A DNA stretch of 15,920 nt from Chloroflexota bacterium (lineage in GTDB: Bacteria > Chloroflexota > FW602-bin22 > JACPRP01). The notes beneath the pieces were generated by a model, which was not told the DNA's origin, made no database searches, and saw only the letters and a list, made by a program, of their open reading frames with translations. Shown here in pieces: positions 1 to 7,300 of the stretch (positions within the stretch are counted from its first letter, which is position 1; every line of letters starts with the position of its first letter). A program made the position numbers and the translations under genes. The DNA is taken from the NCBI GenBank assembly GCA_016210495.1, contig JACQUC010000008.1, forward strand, positions 1-15,920, written 5' to 3'.

Positions 1-383
1 AGCGGCAGCAGATAGAACAGCATACCTGGAGGATACAGCACCGCGTACTGGCCAGCGGCAAGGAACGGAACGCCGGAGAAGAGATGCGGATTCCACAGCG
101 GAATCGATCCGGACAGAAAAGTGTCTCGTGCAAATGACTTCCAGCCGAGGTTCTGGAGCACGGCGTCGCTGATCAAAGCGTTGTGGGGGATGGACACACC
201 AGCCTTTGCGGCCAGGTCCTGGAAAGGCGGCACGATGAAGAGATTCTCTGCGGGTAGCAGTACCTTGCCGCCAAACAGGACTTCCCACAGGAAGCCTATG
301 GCTGCCAGCAGTAGAAACAGGGCGACTGGGAGGTCCGAACGCGCTAATCGGCCGAGCGCTGCCCGTTGCCTCAGTAGCGCCAC
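1..383 (-). CDS. YfhO-like multi-pass membrane protein, N-terminal part (cut by window edge)
   Basis: The frame is open from a GTG at 383 to the window edge, about 127 codons, with no stop. The GTG is preceded by GGGAG at 6 nt and overlaps the end of the polyprenol-sugar synthase gene by 13 bp, so the two are translationally coupled. The protein starts with a short basic segment, then one clear membrane helix (about residues 19-37). A predicted outside segment follows with PAENLFIVPPF, WNPHLFSGVPF and a helix beginning near YPPGMLFYLLP. This layout resembles bacterial YfhO-family or related large multi-pass proteins, which act with undecaprenyl-/polyprenyl-linked sugars in cell-wall glycosylation. 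The neighbour, a DPM1-like synthase, fits that role. The family call is from motif memory and only the N-terminus is visible. Confidence 0.6.
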   Translation of the reverse strand, partial: MALLRQRAALGRLARSDLPVALFLLLAAIGFLWEVLFGGKVLLPAENLFIVPPFQDLAAKAGVSIPHNALISDAVLQNLGWKSFARDTFLSGSIPLWNPHLFSGVPFLAAGQYAVLYPPGMLFYLLP

Positions 384-1078
384 TTGATCTCCCACACCCG
401 CCACGCCGCCTCCAAAGCGATCTTCGCCGACATCTTGGACTTGCCCCTGGTTCTATCGGGGAATTGAATGGGGATTTCCGCGATCCGATAACCCTTCTTC
501 TGGCACGCGTAGTTGATTTCTATCTGGAAGGCATAGCCCTGAGAGCGCATCTTCTCCAGGTCCAGTCCGGCCAACGCCGAGGCTCGGAAGCACTTGAAGC
601 CGCCGGTGGCGTCGTGCACCTGGAGACCAAGCACGAGTCGTGAGTATACGGATCCCCACCAGCTCACGAACTTCCGCACCACGCTCCAGTTGGCGTCCAC
701 GCCGCCACCAGGAACATAGCGGGAGCCCACAACTACGTCGTACTCCTTAATGGCCGCCAGGAACTGCGGGATGTAGTCCGGTTTGTGGGAGAAGTCGGCA
801 TCCATCTCGACAACGTAGTCGGCGCCCAACGCGATGGCCTTGCGGAATCCCTGCACGTAGGCCGGGCCCAATCCCTGCTTCTCTGGCCTGTGTAGTACGT
901 GCACCCTCCCGTCGTACCTGGTGGCCAGACTTTCTGCCATCTCCCCGGTGCCATCCGGCGAGTTGTCGTCGACAACGAGGACATTCATTCCGTCGACGCT
1001 CAGGTCAAGAACGGCCGAGACAATCGCCGGCAGGTTCTCCGCCTCGTTATACGTGGGCATTACTACTACGACCTTCAT
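371..1078 (-). CDS. Polyprenol monophosphomannose synthase-like glycosyltransferase (GT2, DPM1 type)
   Basis: A 235-residue cytosolic GT2 enzyme. Seen: the nucleotide-binding start MKVVVVMPTYNEAENL, VDDNSPDGT near residue 37, the metal-binding DADFSHKP at 93-100, VGSRYVPGG near 118, DATGGFK at 156-162 and a C-terminal basic segment (FPDRTRGKSKM). This order is the signature of dolichol/polyprenol-phosphate mannose synthases, which move mannose (or glucose) from a GDP/UDP sugar to a polyprenyl phosphate. There is no C-terminal membrane domain, so it is the short soluble form. The frame is open 22 codons further upstream, but the ATG at 1078 has GGGAGGT about 7 nt ahead and starts exactly at the conserved fold, so it is preferred. 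It overlaps the downstream YfhO-like gene. The sugar donor cannot be told from sequence. Confidence 0.9.
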   Translation of the reverse strand: MKVVVVMPTYNEAENLPAIVSAVLDLSVDGMNVLVVDDNSPDGTGEMAESLATRYDGRVHVLHRPEKQGLGPAYVQGFRKAIALGADYVVEMDADFSHKPDYIPQFLAAIKEYDVVVGSRYVPGGGVDANWSVVRKFVSWWGSVYSRLVLGLQVHDATGGFKCFRASALAGLDLEKMRSQGYAFQIEINYACQKKGYRIAEIPIQFPDRTRGKSKMSAKIALEAAWRVWEIKWRY

Positions 1079-1132
1079 CCTCGCACCTCCCGGATACTGG
1101 AGTTCTGCGGGCTGTGGCTGTGGGCCAGCGAG

Positions 1133-1138
1133 ATTATA
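1133..1138 (-). promoter_or_regulatory. -10 box for the polyprenol-sugar synthase gene
   Basis: On the minus strand a perfect TATAAT preceded directly by TG lies about 55 bp upstream of the ATG at 1078, in the 169-bp gap after the antiporter gene. No good -35 is present at 17 nt; a TTGCTA lies too far (22 nt). It would start transcription near 1126. No terminator-like hairpin with a T-run is seen in this gap, so readthrough from the antiporter genes is also possible. Confidence 0.45.
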
Positions 1139-1247
1139 CACCACGCTTCCCGGCGTCGTCTAGCAAGTGTCCTCTCTGCCTCCGGGAGCAGGCCATAGTT
1201 AGGGCTGTTGCTTGTCCGCCAATCCAACTGCGCAAGGCCCTGAAGGT

Positions 1248-3056
1248 CTACCGTCCGGCTCTTCCGAAGAGAATGTTCACGAGCCAGGCGGCCACTCCGG
1301 CAACGCTGTTCACAAGCACACGCGTGATTGAGATTGCATCGAAGATGCCCCGGTCGGCCAGCCGCCAGTATTGCCTGCCAATGGGTGCGAGAAGGGGCAG
1401 AGCGCGCGTATGGGACTGTGCTCGATCTGATCCAGTAGCATCGAGGGGGACTCGTGGGGCGTAGCCCAGGCGGTAGATGCCAAGTCCGCAGGCAAATGCC
1501 GCGAGCAGCAGGGCGGTTGCCAAGACGGAGGTCCACTGGCCGCCGCCCAGGGTGATGCTGCTTGGCGAGCGACTCGTCAGCGATATTATTGGCTGCAGCA
1601 GCTCTCTTTCGACGAGATCAGCGGCCAATCCAAGGGCTACCGATGCCGCCGCCAGGACGAGAATGGTTGCCCTCGTCCAAAGGCTGTTGCCGCCGATGGA
1701 GCCTGATGCAGTACTGCTCGATGGAACTACGTTCATCCCCAGCCGAACGACCGCGGCCACGGTAAGCGCAGTGGCGAGGAAGGTGCCTAGCAGCATCAGG
1801 AGTTGCTCCTGCGACCCGATTTGCAGCAGCGCCCGGTAGGCGAGAGACTTCGAGGCGAAGCCGTTGAGGGGGGGCACTCCCGCCACCCCCAGCAGCGCTA
1901 TGGCTAGACAGACGGACAGCAGCGTCGAAGCGCGGGGTAGCTCCAGCCACGACTTGGCCTCTATTCGCTTTGCGGCCGTCGCCATCTCTGAGGCCGCCAG
2001 TATCAGTAGTGGCAGGATGAGCACGTAACTTATGGTCTGCAGCACCGCAGCCGCGCTGGCCAACGTGCCCCCCAAACTCATACTGAGTACGACGTACCCG
2101 ATCTGGCCGACGGCTACATAGGCGAGGGCTTGTGGCAGGTCGTTCGAGCGAAGCGCTACCACGGAGCCAACCAGGATCGTGAGCAGGCCCGCGCTCGCCG
2201 CCACAAGGCTCCAATCAGGACGGCTTCCGAGCAACGGCATCACCATGCGCAGGGTGACGTAGAGTCCGATCTGCAGCACGACCGCCGAGACGAGCGCGGC
2301 AACCGGAGCGTGCGCACTCGACATGGCCGCAACAAACCAGCCGTGCAGCGGAACTATTGCCACTCGAACGGCAACTGTCGCCAGCAACACGAGCGCCGCC
2401 AGCTCCCAGCCACCCGGCCTCGCCTGCACGACACTGGAAAGCACTACCGCGATCTCCGTAGTGCCCGCTTTGTCGGCGAGCCACAGGAAGCTTAGCAGCA
2501 GCGGCACGCTGGCCGCCGACGAGGCGTAGAACGTCTTGTTTGCGATCTGTGCGGCCCTGCTGGTGAAGCCAGACGCGACAAGGAAAGTGCTACAAATGAC
2601 GCTCGCTTCCCAGAAAGTGTAGAACGACAACAGATCACCGCTCAAGAACAGGCCGAAAACGGCCGAAGCACAGCTCGAGAGCAAAAGGAAATAGCCTCCG
2701 CCCAGGTTCTTGGACGTAACGATGCCGCACGAGTAAACCGCTATCAAGAAGAACAACAGCGATGACAGGGCGAGAAGCCAGGCGTTGAGAATGTCGGCCT
2801 GAAAAACAGGATATGTAGTGGCTGTAGGCCAGCGCACCATGTCCAGGCGAACAGACCGAGGGCCGGTCAGAGATGCAACCAGCACGACGACGGCAAAGTA
2901 CAGGGTTGCGCCGGTAGCAAGAGCGCCCATCGCCGCCGCAGCCCGGCGCGAGACAAGCGCGCAAAGATACGCCAGCGCACCGCCGACAATCGGCGCGATG
3001 ATAACCACCAACAGCGGCTCGTTGACGATCAATTCAATTTGGCTGGGCAGTACCAT
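1248..3056 (-). CDS. NuoN/NuoM/MrpD-type proton-translocating membrane subunit
   Basis: A 602-residue very hydrophobic protein with about 14-16 membrane segments, of the Proton_antipo_M family shared by complex I, Mrp antiporters and membrane hydrogenases. Seen: FWEASVICS with the family TM5 glutamate (E150), ANKTFYASSAAS (K174), VPLHGWF and AHAPVAALVSAVVLQIGLYVTLR at the broken-helix/channel region, LAYVAVGQIGYV (about 311-322), and GVPPLNGFASK with the C-terminal half-channel lysine (K403). Where most homologues have lysine before VPLHxW the residue is R231, and the lysine of the next helix is Q262. A polar region of about 60 residues and a last amphipathic helix end the protein. ATG 3056 has GAGGTG upstream. 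It lies 104 bp after a second antiporter subunit; no NuoA-K, Mrp or hydrogenase partner is in the window. Confidence 0.85.
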   Translation of the reverse strand: MVLPSQIELIVNEPLLVVIIAPIVGGALAYLCALVSRRAAAAMGALATGATLYFAVVVLVASLTGPRSVRLDMVRWPTATTYPVFQADILNAWLLALSSLLFFLIAVYSCGIVTSKNLGGGYFLLLSSCASAVFGLFLSGDLLSFYTFWEASVICSTFLVASGFTSRAAQIANKTFYASSAASVPLLLSFLWLADKAGTTEIAVVLSSVVQARPGGWELAALVLLATVAVRVAIVPLHGWFVAAMSSAHAPVAALVSAVVLQIGLYVTLRMVMPLLGSRPDWSLVAASAGLLTILVGSVVALRSNDLPQALAYVAVGQIGYVVLSMSLGGTLASAAAVLQTISYVLILPLLILAASEMATAAKRIEAKSWLELPRASTLLSVCLAIALLGVAGVPPLNGFASKSLAYRALLQIGSQEQLLMLLGTFLATALTVAAVVRLGMNVVPSSSTASGSIGGNSLWTRATILVLAAASVALGLAADLVERELLQPIISLTSRSPSSITLGGGQWTSVLATALLLAAFACGLGIYRLGYAPRVPLDATGSDRAQSHTRALPLLAPIGRQYWRLADRGIFDAISITRVLVNSVAGVAAWLVNILFGRAGR

Positions 3057-3160
3057 CTGGCCCGCACCTCAAGAATCCTGGTTCGACGCTGGGCTCGTCT
3101 TTCCCTCAACGCGAGTACCCAGGAGTGAAAGGTTCGTCATCAACCGGCCTTGCACGAGGC

Positions 3161-4432
3161 TTATCCAGGCGCGAACATCAGCGCGGCTGTCGTCCACGAG
3201 ATCACTTCGTTTTGCCAGAACGTGACGTAGAACAGGAAGCCTACAGTAATAGCCAGGGGCAACATCGCCAGACGATTCGCTCGCGCGAAGGAGGGTTGCG
3301 ATGACGCACCTAGAAAAGCCAAGCTGAACGCGCGGAGAAGGTACCATACAGTGATGATCCAGATCGCCGTCCAGAGCAGCAATAGCGCGATGTCGTCCCG
3401 CCCCAGAATATCCTGACTTATCAGCAGCTTCCCCACAAAGCTACCCAGGGGTGGTACTCCTGCTGCCGACATGAGGCACAAGAAAAACAGCAAGGCTAGG
3501 ACCGGCTCTCGCCGAGCGAGATTTCCCATCCGCCCCGTGTTCCTCTCTCGGGCCGCCTGCTCGGCCAGCCCGGCCGCCAGAAACAGGCCCACGCTGCCGG
3601 CTACAAACGGGACGAGCATCAGAACCCATCCGGATAGCTGGGCGCGAGGAAACGTTATCGTGGCGATGAGCACGCAAAGCTGGCTGAGAGTGGCGTAGAA
3701 CACCAATTTGTAGAGATCAAACTCCCTCAGCGCGGCAAACGAGAAAAGCGCTGCGATGCCCAGCGTGGTCCACACCGCCGCTTCTCGCCATTCGCCGCCG
3801 GGTCCGAGCACATCCGCAGTGATTCGAAGATAGGGGTAGATTCCAACGGCGATTACGCCTGCTCCGGCCAGTGCGGCGTTGCCAATAGAGAACGTTCGAC
3901 CGTCACCTTTGAACCAGGCCGTAGATAGCAGTCCGAAGGACTTCAGCAGGACGGCGGCCAGGAGCAGAAGCGCCACCAGCGTGGGACTGCTGGTCTCGAG
4001 ACCGAGCATGGACAAGTCGCGGTTCTGCATAAACAGCAGCAACACCAGGGTCAGCATCGACACCGAGCCGAGGCTACCTAGTCCGTTGACGGGGAGCGCC
4101 CCCAGGAAGGTGTTGTTGCCTCGCATGGCAACCTTGCCGATTCCCCAGCCAGCGATCGCCGTGAGTTCCCACGAGCCATAGAAAAGCAGAAGGTTGTTGA
4201 TGGCTACGGTGGCAAACGTGCTCCCCAGAAAGAAGAAGACGACGAAGATCAAACTGAAGAACCGAGGTGCGCCGATGGCTGACAAGATCACGATTGTGGC
4301 CACACCGCCGCAAATCCAGACGATCAACCAACTGAGCGCATCCATTCCCACCAGACCGGTGCGCTCCGTAAGGAACGGCATTAGCACGTCGACGTTGAGC
4401 AAGCCCGGCGATAGTGAACCATCAATAAGCAC
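3161..4432 (-). CDS. NuoL/NuoM-type proton-translocating membrane subunit, short form
   Basis: A 423-residue multi-pass protein of the same antiporter superfamily as the next gene. Seen: LLLFYGSWELTAIAGW with the TM5 glutamate (E89), LLKSFGLLSTAWFKGDGRTF with the central lysine (K164), the frame of the AxSxxxAxxxAGVY helix (SIGNAALAGAGVIAVGIYPYL), LYKLVFYATLSQLCVL (about 240-256, the conserved 'Y-S-x-x-x-Q' helix), and GVPPLGSFVGK (K335). At 423 residues it is shorter than NuoL (about 600) and lacks the long lateral C-terminal helix. The start is GTG at 4432 with GAGGAT 7 nt ahead. It is the first gene of a two-gene operon with its own promoter and a hairpin in the leader. Partner complex unknown; candidates are a divergent Mrp-, hydrogenase- or DabB-like system, none provable here. 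Confidence 0.85.
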   Translation of the reverse strand: MLIDGSLSPGLLNVDVLMPFLTERTGLVGMDALSWLIVWICGGVATIVILSAIGAPRFFSLIFVVFFFLGSTFATVAINNLLLFYGSWELTAIAGWGIGKVAMRGNNTFLGALPVNGLGSLGSVSMLTLVLLLFMQNRDLSMLGLETSSPTLVALLLLAAVLLKSFGLLSTAWFKGDGRTFSIGNAALAGAGVIAVGIYPYLRITADVLGPGGEWREAAVWTTLGIAALFSFAALREFDLYKLVFYATLSQLCVLIATITFPRAQLSGWVLMLVPFVAGSVGLFLAAGLAEQAARERNTGRMGNLARREPVLALLFFLCLMSAAGVPPLGSFVGKLLISQDILGRDDIALLLLWTAIWIITVWYLLRAFSLAFLGASSQPSFARANRLAMLPLAITVGFLFYVTFWQNEVISWTTAALMFAPG

Positions 4433-4444
4433 TTATTATCCTCT

Positions 4445-4470
4445 TGGCCGGTGCAGGTTCCCACCGGCCA
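4445..4470 (-). promoter_or_regulatory. Leader hairpin just before the ribosome site of the antiporter operon
   Basis: A perfect 9-bp stem, TGGCCGGTG with CACCGGCCA, encloses an 8-nt loop. On the transcript it ends three bases before the GAGGAT ribosome site of the GTG at 4432. There is no T-run after it, so it is not an intrinsic terminator. Position suggests a role in mRNA stability or in access to the start site; this is inference. Confidence 0.5.
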
Positions 4471-4498
4471 CAGGGGATCGAACCCAACTCTCACATTT

Positions 4499-4527
4499 AG
4501 CATAGCATCTGAGGTTTCCAAAGTCAA
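4499..4527 (-). promoter_or_regulatory. Promoter of the antiporter pair
   Basis: On the minus strand TTGACT (4527-4522) and TATGCT (4504-4499) are separated by exactly 17 nt, and TGC directly before TATGCT makes an extended -10. Predicted start near 4492, giving a leader of about 60 nt. It lies in the 104-bp gap after the GT-C gene, so the pair can be transcribed independently. Confidence 0.65.
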
Positions 4528-4535
4528 CGACGTCA

Positions 4536-4551
4536 CCTAGCCAAAGCTAGG
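4536..4551 (-). repeat. Small hairpin over the stop codon of the GT-C gene
   Basis: CCTAGC and GCTAGG form a 6-bp stem with a 4-nt loop. The TAG stop of the minus-strand GT-C gene lies in one arm. No T-run follows, so termination activity is doubtful. Confidence 0.3.
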
Positions 4552-5997
4552 CACTATGTGCCTGAAGATGATGGCGATATTGAGCACCATTAACCCGGCA
4601 AAAAGAACTAGGAAGACGGGCGACCGCCATCTGACAGGGAGTAACTCGCGCCAGCCGAGCACGAAAAAGGTGGCGATGGGGACGATGGCCGGGAACAGAT
4701 ATCGCCCCTGTGCCTGTACGTATATCAGGTTGTATTGCACCACCCCGCCAAGCAGCAGAATGTAGCACAGGAGGAGTAGCCCCAGCAACAGGCCCTGAGC
4801 CTGGAAGACCCTGCGCGGGCGCAGCAGGGCTCTGACGCCGAAGACGGTTAGCCCCACCAAGGCGACGGCGCTCAGCACCGCGTAGAGCAGGTATATGCGG
4901 TTGTCGACCAGAATGCCCATCCAACCAAACTGTGCCCAGAAACTGCGGAACGACACCGTGACGAAGTGGCTTGCCGCAGGCCAATCGAAGATGCCAGTGA
5001 GCGGTTGCCCCGCTACCACGAGATCGTGTCGCTTTCTGGCCAGTATGTCCAGGTCCCCGTACATCGACGCGTTGCGCACGAACCACCAGCCCGAAATCAG
5101 AAGCGCGATCAGGCCTATCCCAAAAAGACGCTTCGTGGACATCAGGAATGCTCTGAGGCGCACGCCGCCCGCAAGCTCTTGGCATAAGATCACGTAAGCA
5201 ATGAGGACGATGGCTATGTAGGTGGTGGTCTTTGTCAGCAGTCCAAGGCCCAACAAGCCTCCCAGGACAACGGGCTCGCTTGCAAGTGAGAGAACGAAAC
5301 CACGGAGACACGGAGGCACGGAGGAGCGCGAGCCGGCAAATGTGGCGGTTGGAGCCGGTGCACCTTCGGGTTGACCACAACTAACCAACCTTCCCGCTAA
5401 CACCAGCAATATCACCGACAGCAGCAGATTTCCCAGCGCGTCGTTGTTGATTGCTGCCGTCATTGCAGTATGCATTGGAACGAAGGCTGCAAAGGCCGGA
5501 ACGCCAAGAAACACTAGCGCCTCGTTGGGGAACATCCGCCTGGCCGTCCAGTACGCCGTTAGGATCGTCAGCGCACCCAGGGCCGTCGAGAAAAGTCTGA
5601 GGAGCAGAACCTGCACGTTGAGCGAGAGCGGCATTGTAAGCAAGTACAACGGCGCGGCCAACGTGTAGTATAGCGGTGGCTGGTGCGACTCGTAGCGAAT
5701 ACGGTCGACAGGCATCGTGTCGGGAAACTTCGCTGCCTTCGCCTTTTCGAGGTAGTCGAAATCGTAATCGCCGACCTGAAGAACGGGGAACTCCCGGCGC
5801 TCGGCGACGTTTCTTATGTAGTTGAAGTGGCTGGGTTCGTCCGGAGCGTTCCACTTGGGAATCGCCTGAGCGTAGAGCACCGCGAGCAGAAGATATGCAC
5901 CGACGATGGCGGCCAGCGCGAGCTTAATAACCCGGTCGTTCAATTTGCGTTTTCCTAGCGCGGGTGTTGGACGGGCGGCTGAGAATGGACTCGACAT
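4537..5997 (-). CDS. GT-C family integral membrane glycosyltransferase (PMT/ArnT-like), with an in-frame repeat insertion
   Basis: A 486-residue protein: cytosolic N-terminus, first helix at about 24-45, then the outside loop APDEPSHFNYIRN (51-63) with the acidic pair typical of GT-C catalysis. YESHQPPLYYTLAAPLY (102-118) follows, then many helices, RNASMYGD (308-315) and QGRYLFPAIVP (430-440). These motifs are those of polyprenyl-phosphate-sugar-dependent transferases (GT39/ArnT/DUF2142 type). Residues about 203-242 are low in hydrophobicity and Cys/Pro/Arg-rich, unlike the rest, and contain SSVPPCLRGFVL, encoded by a tandem octamer repeat. The ATG at 5997 overlaps the GT2 gene by 74 bp and has only a weak ribosome site. 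A TTG at 5943 with AGGA 9 nt ahead is an alternative start. It probably acts with the adjacent GT2 enzyme on surface glycans. Confidence 0.8.
   Translation of the reverse strand: MSSPFSAARPTPALGKRKLNDRVIKLALAAIVGAYLLLAVLYAQAIPKWNAPDEPSHFNYIRNVAERREFPVLQVGDYDFDYLEKAKAAKFPDTMPVDRIRYESHQPPLYYTLAAPLYLLTMPLSLNVQVLLLRLFSTALGALTILTAYWTARRMFPNEALVFLGVPAFAAFVPMHTAMTAAINNDALGNLLLSVILLVLAGRLVSCGQPEGAPAPTATFAGSRSSVPPCLRGFVLSLASEPVVLGGLLGLGLLTKTTTYIAIVLIAYVILCQELAGGVRLRAFLMSTKRLFGIGLIALLISGWWFVRNASMYGDLDILARKRHDLVVAGQPLTGIFDWPAASHFVTVSFRSFWAQFGWMGILVDNRIYLLYAVLSAVALVGLTVFGVRALLRPRRVFQAQGLLLGLLLLCYILLLGGVVQYNLIYVQAQGRYLFPAIVPIATFFVLGWRELLPVRWRSPVFLVLFAGLMVLNIAIIFRHIVPSFG
5291..5325 (-). repeat. Triple CTCCGTG octamer repeat inside the GT-C gene
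   Basis: On the minus strand CCTCCGTG, CCTCCGTG and TCTCCGTG follow each other without gaps (5324-5301), then GGTTTCGTT. The unit is 8 nt, so three units equal eight codons and keep the frame. The translated peptide SVPPCLRGF recurs in hypothetical proteins of unrelated bacteria as the product of a dispersed non-coding repeat (general recollection, not searched). Confidence 0.7.
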
Positions 5998-6910
5998 AGT
6001 CCAGGCCTACCCTTCGCGTTTGTTGTGCTGCCCGTCTTTTGGAAAGCGCGCAAGGCAACTGAAGGAGGCCGGCGAGCTGTCCCCTGAGGCGCGCGCGCGC
6101 CGCGCTTTCTCCTATATGCAGGATCGATTCCCACGAGAACGCTAGCTGAGCGGCGATAATGCGCCTCCAGTGCTTGCGCAGCAGCGGACCGGGCATATCT
6201 TTCGCCAGGATGCCGATGAAGTTGCGGCCGCAGTAGTAGCTGGCCACGTCGCCACCGCCCGTGGCGCTCAGACGATGGTAGACGATGGCCGTTGGCACGA
6301 AGACACAGCGATAACCGGCAAGCTGGGCGCGAAAACTGAGGTCCACATCCTCGGCGTAGGCGACGAAGTCCTCGTCAAACAGGCCGATATCGCTTAGCAT
6401 AGAGCGTCGATAGGCGGCGGCGCCGGCGCAGGCGCCGAAAACGTGGCCCTCCTGGTCATACTGTCCCGTGTCTTCCTCCCAAACGCCCCGGTTCCCAGGC
6501 ACGCCATCGACGCGATAGAAGTCGCCGGCAGAGTTGATAACGTTGCGACGGTCGAATAGCAGCATCTTGGAGGCCGCGAATCCCGCCTCCGGGCGGTTGT
6601 CCAAAGCGCGGCAGATCTCTGCCAGCCACAGAGAATCAGCTTCCGTGTCGTTGTTGAGCAGAGCGATAAGGTCGGCGTCGGTGTGGTGGATGCCCTCGTT
6701 GACGGCCCCGGCAAAGAGCCGATTCGTCGGCATGGAGATCAGCCGCACTTCTGGATAATTCCGGCGGGTGATTTCGACCGAATCGTCGGTAGAGGCGTTG
6801 TCTACGACCAGGATATCGGCGGGCATCAGCGTTTGCGCCCGCAGCGAGTCGAGGCAGGTGGGCAAGAGACTGGCGCCATTCCAGTTGGGGATGATGACTG
6901 CGACTTTCAT
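5924..6910 (-). CDS. GT2 family glycosyltransferase (rhamnosyltransferase-like)
   Basis: A 328-residue GT-A fold enzyme. Seen: MKVAVIIPNWNGASLL at the start, VVDNASTDDS (35-44), the metal site LLNNDTEA (84-91), GAGxA-type acceptor region FGACAGAAAYRRS, and FVAYAEDVDLSFRAQLAGY with the ED catalytic base. The C-terminal third is basic with an amphipathic stretch (IAAQLAFSWESIL), often seen in membrane-associated members. This motif set is typical of WcaA/WbbL-like rhamnosyl- or related sugar transferases in O-antigen or surface polysaccharide synthesis; donor and acceptor are unknown. The frame is open to a TTG at 6949, but ATG 6910 begins the fold. It has no ribosome site and lies directly after a -10 box, suggesting leaderless translation. 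It overlaps the GT-C gene by 74 bp, forming an operon. Confidence 0.88.
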   Translation of the reverse strand: MKVAVIIPNWNGASLLPTCLDSLRAQTLMPADILVVDNASTDDSVEITRRNYPEVRLISMPTNRLFAGAVNEGIHHTDADLIALLNNDTEADSLWLAEICRALDNRPEAGFAASKMLLFDRRNVINSAGDFYRVDGVPGNRGVWEEDTGQYDQEGHVFGACAGAAAYRRSMLSDIGLFDEDFVAYAEDVDLSFRAQLAGYRCVFVPTAIVYHRLSATGGGDVASYYCGRNFIGILAKDMPGPLLRKHWRRIIAAQLAFSWESILHIGESAARARLRGQLAGLLQLPCALSKRRAAQQTRRVGLDYVESILSRPSNTRARKTQIERPGY

Positions 6911-6919
6911 AGCGGTGGC

Positions 6920-6949
6920 ATTATACATCCCGTGTGAGGGCCCGAGCAA
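6920..6949 (-). promoter_or_regulatory. Promoter of the GT2/GT-C operon
   Basis: Minus strand: TTGCTC (6949-6944), 18 nt, perfect TATAAT (6925-6920). Transcription would begin within a few bases of the ATG at 6910, so the message is likely leaderless, consistent with the missing ribosome site. Confidence 0.5.
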
Positions 6950-6979
6950 GCCGAGGCGCAGGGCGACGGGATAGCCGAT

Positions 6980-7009
6980 TTGACAAAGGGAAAGGCCATC
7001 GGCTATACT
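6980..7009 (+). promoter_or_regulatory. Promoter of tRNA-Asp
   Basis: A perfect TTGACA (6980-6985), an 18-nt spacer and TATACT (7004-7009) lie 48 bp before the tRNA. A 7-bp inverted repeat (AGCCGAT 6973-6979, ATCGGCT 6998-7004) flanks the -35 box and spacer. It diverges from the GT2 promoter about 30 bp away. Confidence 0.7.
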
Positions 7010-7057
7010 ACAAAACGAGCAAGGCCCTCAATCGAGCGGCTTTGTGTGGCCAAAACT

Positions 7058-7131
7058 GGAGGCGTGGTGTAGTGGCCTAACATGCAGCCCTGTCAAGGCT
7101 GAGATCGCGGGTTCGAATCCCGTCGCTTCCG
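7058..7131 (+). tRNA. tRNA-Asp (anticodon GTC)
   Basis: A 74-nt cloverleaf folds by eye. The acceptor GGAGGCG pairs with CGCTTCC (one G-T pair). The D arm is GTGT/ACAT with the AGTGGCCTA loop. The anticodon stem CAGCC/GGCTG holds loop CTGTCAA with anticodon GTC at 7092-7094. The variable loop is AGATC, and the T arm is GCGGG-TTCGAAT-CCCGT. The discriminator base is G at 7131, as expected for tRNA-Asp, and CCA is not encoded. Promoter and terminator fit closely, so it is a single-gene unit. Confidence 0.97.
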
Positions 7132-7135
7132 CTCG

Positions 7136-7166
7136 ACCGACCAAAACGATGCTTGGTCGGTTTTTT
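7136..7166 (+). terminator. Intrinsic terminator of tRNA-Asp
   Basis: ACCGACCAA (7136-7144) pairs with TTGGTCGGT (7153-7161) over an 8-nt loop, followed by a run of six T (7161-7166). A perfect 9-bp stem plus T-run five bases after the tRNA. Confidence 0.92.
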
Positions 7167-7300
7167 CTGGGCCTATGACCAGGCGCGGGCTCCGCAGCCC
7201 ATATCGTTAGCGTCGAACCCCGCAGTCTCAAATCCGCCCGTCAGGATCGATTTCGGTCGGACGGTACTCCAACGCCCTTTCATCAAGTGACGGTTACCGT

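Noticed and set aside
3057..3160. Short minus-strand frame (about 23 codons) between the antiporter genes
   Set aside because: No ribosome site and no pattern; treated as spacer.
4473..4485. Minus-strand GGTTCGATCCCC-like box resembling a tRNA T arm
   Set aside because: The flanking bases do not pair into a full T stem or acceptor, and no D or anticodon arm is upstream; probably chance.
7028..7231. Minus-strand open frame with the peptide ATGFEPAISALTGL
   Set aside because: This is the well-known false peptide from translating the antisense of a tRNA; it overlaps tRNA-Asp.
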